A program made the translations under genes and the position numbers. A model generated the notes under the pieces. The model made no database searches. It saw only the letters and a program-made list of their open reading frames with translations, and was not told where the DNA came from. This document shows positions 62,837 to 64,000 of a stretch of 64,000 nucleotides of DNA, in pieces. The DNA comes from Eremophila alpestris peregrina (Eukaryota > Chordata > Aves > Passeriformes > Alaudidae). Numbering within the stretch: the first letter of the stretch is position 1; each line of letters begins with the position of its first letter. The DNA is taken from NCBI GenBank assembly GCA_009792885.1, contig WMCF01000006.1, positions 1,116,001 through 1,180,000 of the forward strand, given 5' to 3'.

Positions 62837-64000
62837 AAATGTCCATACACGAATTTCCAATTCTTGGAACAAATTACATACTTAGAGTCATCATTGAGTA
62901 TTTTAAATGAGAATCGGCAATACTTAAAATCTCTTCTTGTGTTTATGACCTGTATAAATCAATAATTCTTTTGTGCATTTTCTGATTTCTGTTGTTTAGA
63001 ATTTACATAGATATATTTTACCCCTGATACTTAGTTTCCTTACTCTAGCCTCGATTTAAATGAAGACCTGCTATTTTGCTTAATTAACACGAGAAACATT
63101 AAGATTTTACAGGATATTAATGATAAGATTCCAAAAATTGCTACATTATTAAATTAAACTTAGTTCTTTGAGAAGTACACCTATCTTCCATTGAATGTCA
63201 CTGAGTGACAACCCTATAAATAAGAGTGTAGTATTTTATTACATGGACAATGGTTCGATTTTTCAACCCTAAATTCAAAGCAATTTCAAACTCCTGAATT
63301 GTTCCATAAGCAATTGTAGGTCAATTGTAAGTAAATTAGAGAATAGCAATAAATAGCTTCAGTAATTTATCTCCCTGTATGGACTGTTTCTTCTTTCTTA
63401 ATCTATAGAAGGAAAGTATCAATAAAAACATGCATTTCATATTTGTCATTCCCTATGAAAGTGTTAATTGTCTTTGGATTTTATAACTTCATAACTTGAG
63501 ACATAAATCGATCCCCTTTCTAATCTTACATGTAATGGGATAGCAGGTAGCTGGATAAGGTCCTGGAATAAGCAAGTACTCAACTTTTATAATTATGAAT
63601 GAATCTGTAATTTTCCCAGGCTAATTATCACAGATTCCTTGTTCAGCTGTATTGCTAAATTACTGTGCTCTTCATTATTTCAGTCAGCTTTTGGTCCACA
63701 GTGCAGTGATTACATGCAGAAAAAGGTGAATTAATTTTCCAGGTAATATTTGCTGAGGTAGGATCAAAGGGTTTATTAACACCAAGATGTGCTACTGCTG
63801 CTTTGCTTCTTTCTCTGTGTTGTATACACCCTTCAAGGTGTACATGGCTTGTTTTTCTACACAAAACACAAGAGCATAGTGACCTTAGAGTAAGGGCCAT
63901 GGTGTTCTGTCAAGAATAATACATCACTGATGCTTTTAACCTTGTTACAGGGTGAGGAGAAGGGTAGTGAGATGTTAGACTTTACTAGAAACCCAACCCT

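Larger units (their letters stand above)
59022..64000 (+). other. PGR: PGR intron 3 (partial)
   Basis: Intron begins GTGAGC at 59022 and runs to the window edge. The hinge exon 4 was looked for and not found. Contents are a CT microsatellite (59848-59868), a CR1 remnant (60495-60555), and a nested CR1 pair (61786-62836). The remainder is plain AT-rich DNA. Confidence 0.8.

Noticed and set aside
63245..63262. GGTTCGA motif resembling a tRNA B box
   Set aside because: No A box, acceptor stem or cloverleaf can be drawn around it.
59022..64000. PGR exon 4 (hinge)
   Set aside because: Searched by eye for the conserved sequence following the second zinc finger and not found. It must lie beyond the window.

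Overview
This is a bird nuclear genome window. It is AT-rich vertebrate DNA with truncated CR1 LINEs, several ending in the avian CR1 octamer tail (ATTCTRTG-like). It carries one clearly recognisable host gene, the 5' part of the progesterone receptor gene (PGR, NR3C3), on the + strand. The receptor sequence is clearly avian but differs from chicken as I recall it (shorter N-terminal domain, many substitutions), so a non-galliform bird is likely. The species cannot be named from this window.

Layout. Positions 1-44.9 kb are intergenic DNA upstream of PGR. They hold a truncated endogenous retrovirus on the + strand (LTR about 4464-5094, leader, then an open but short gag-like frame 5298-6068, with no pol, env or second LTR seen). 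They also hold CR1 fragments on both strands, a long TTC microsatellite (19694-19766), a 22-bp minisatellite (26249-26314) and a perfect 58-bp tandem duplication (40448-40563). I found no convincing host coding exon in these 45 kb.

From about 44.9 to 47.0 kb the base composition changes abruptly to a CpG island. It contains the PGR promoter/5' leader and coding exon 1 (45491-46641, N-terminal transactivation domain with the B-form start and an internal A-form start at 45878). Exon 2 (47853-48004, 152 bp) encodes the first zinc finger and exon 3 (58905-59021, 117 bp) the second. Both exon sizes, the phases and the splice sites fit the steroid receptor gene structure. The hinge and ligand-binding exons lie beyond the window. 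Intron 2 is about 10.9 kb and the visible part of intron 3 is about 5 kb, with CR1 copies that include one inserted inside another.

The most interesting points are these: a 180-codon upstream ORF whose TGA overlaps the PGR start codon (ATGA), with a possible 201-bp leader intron inside it; an uninterrupted gag-like ORF left behind by a deleted provirus; a nested CR1 pair that gives a relative age order; several near-perfect inverted repeats in intergenic DNA and intron 2; and an exon-like 200-bp open segment with consensus splice sites just 5' of the CpG island. I did not find a wholly new system of the kind the task hints at.
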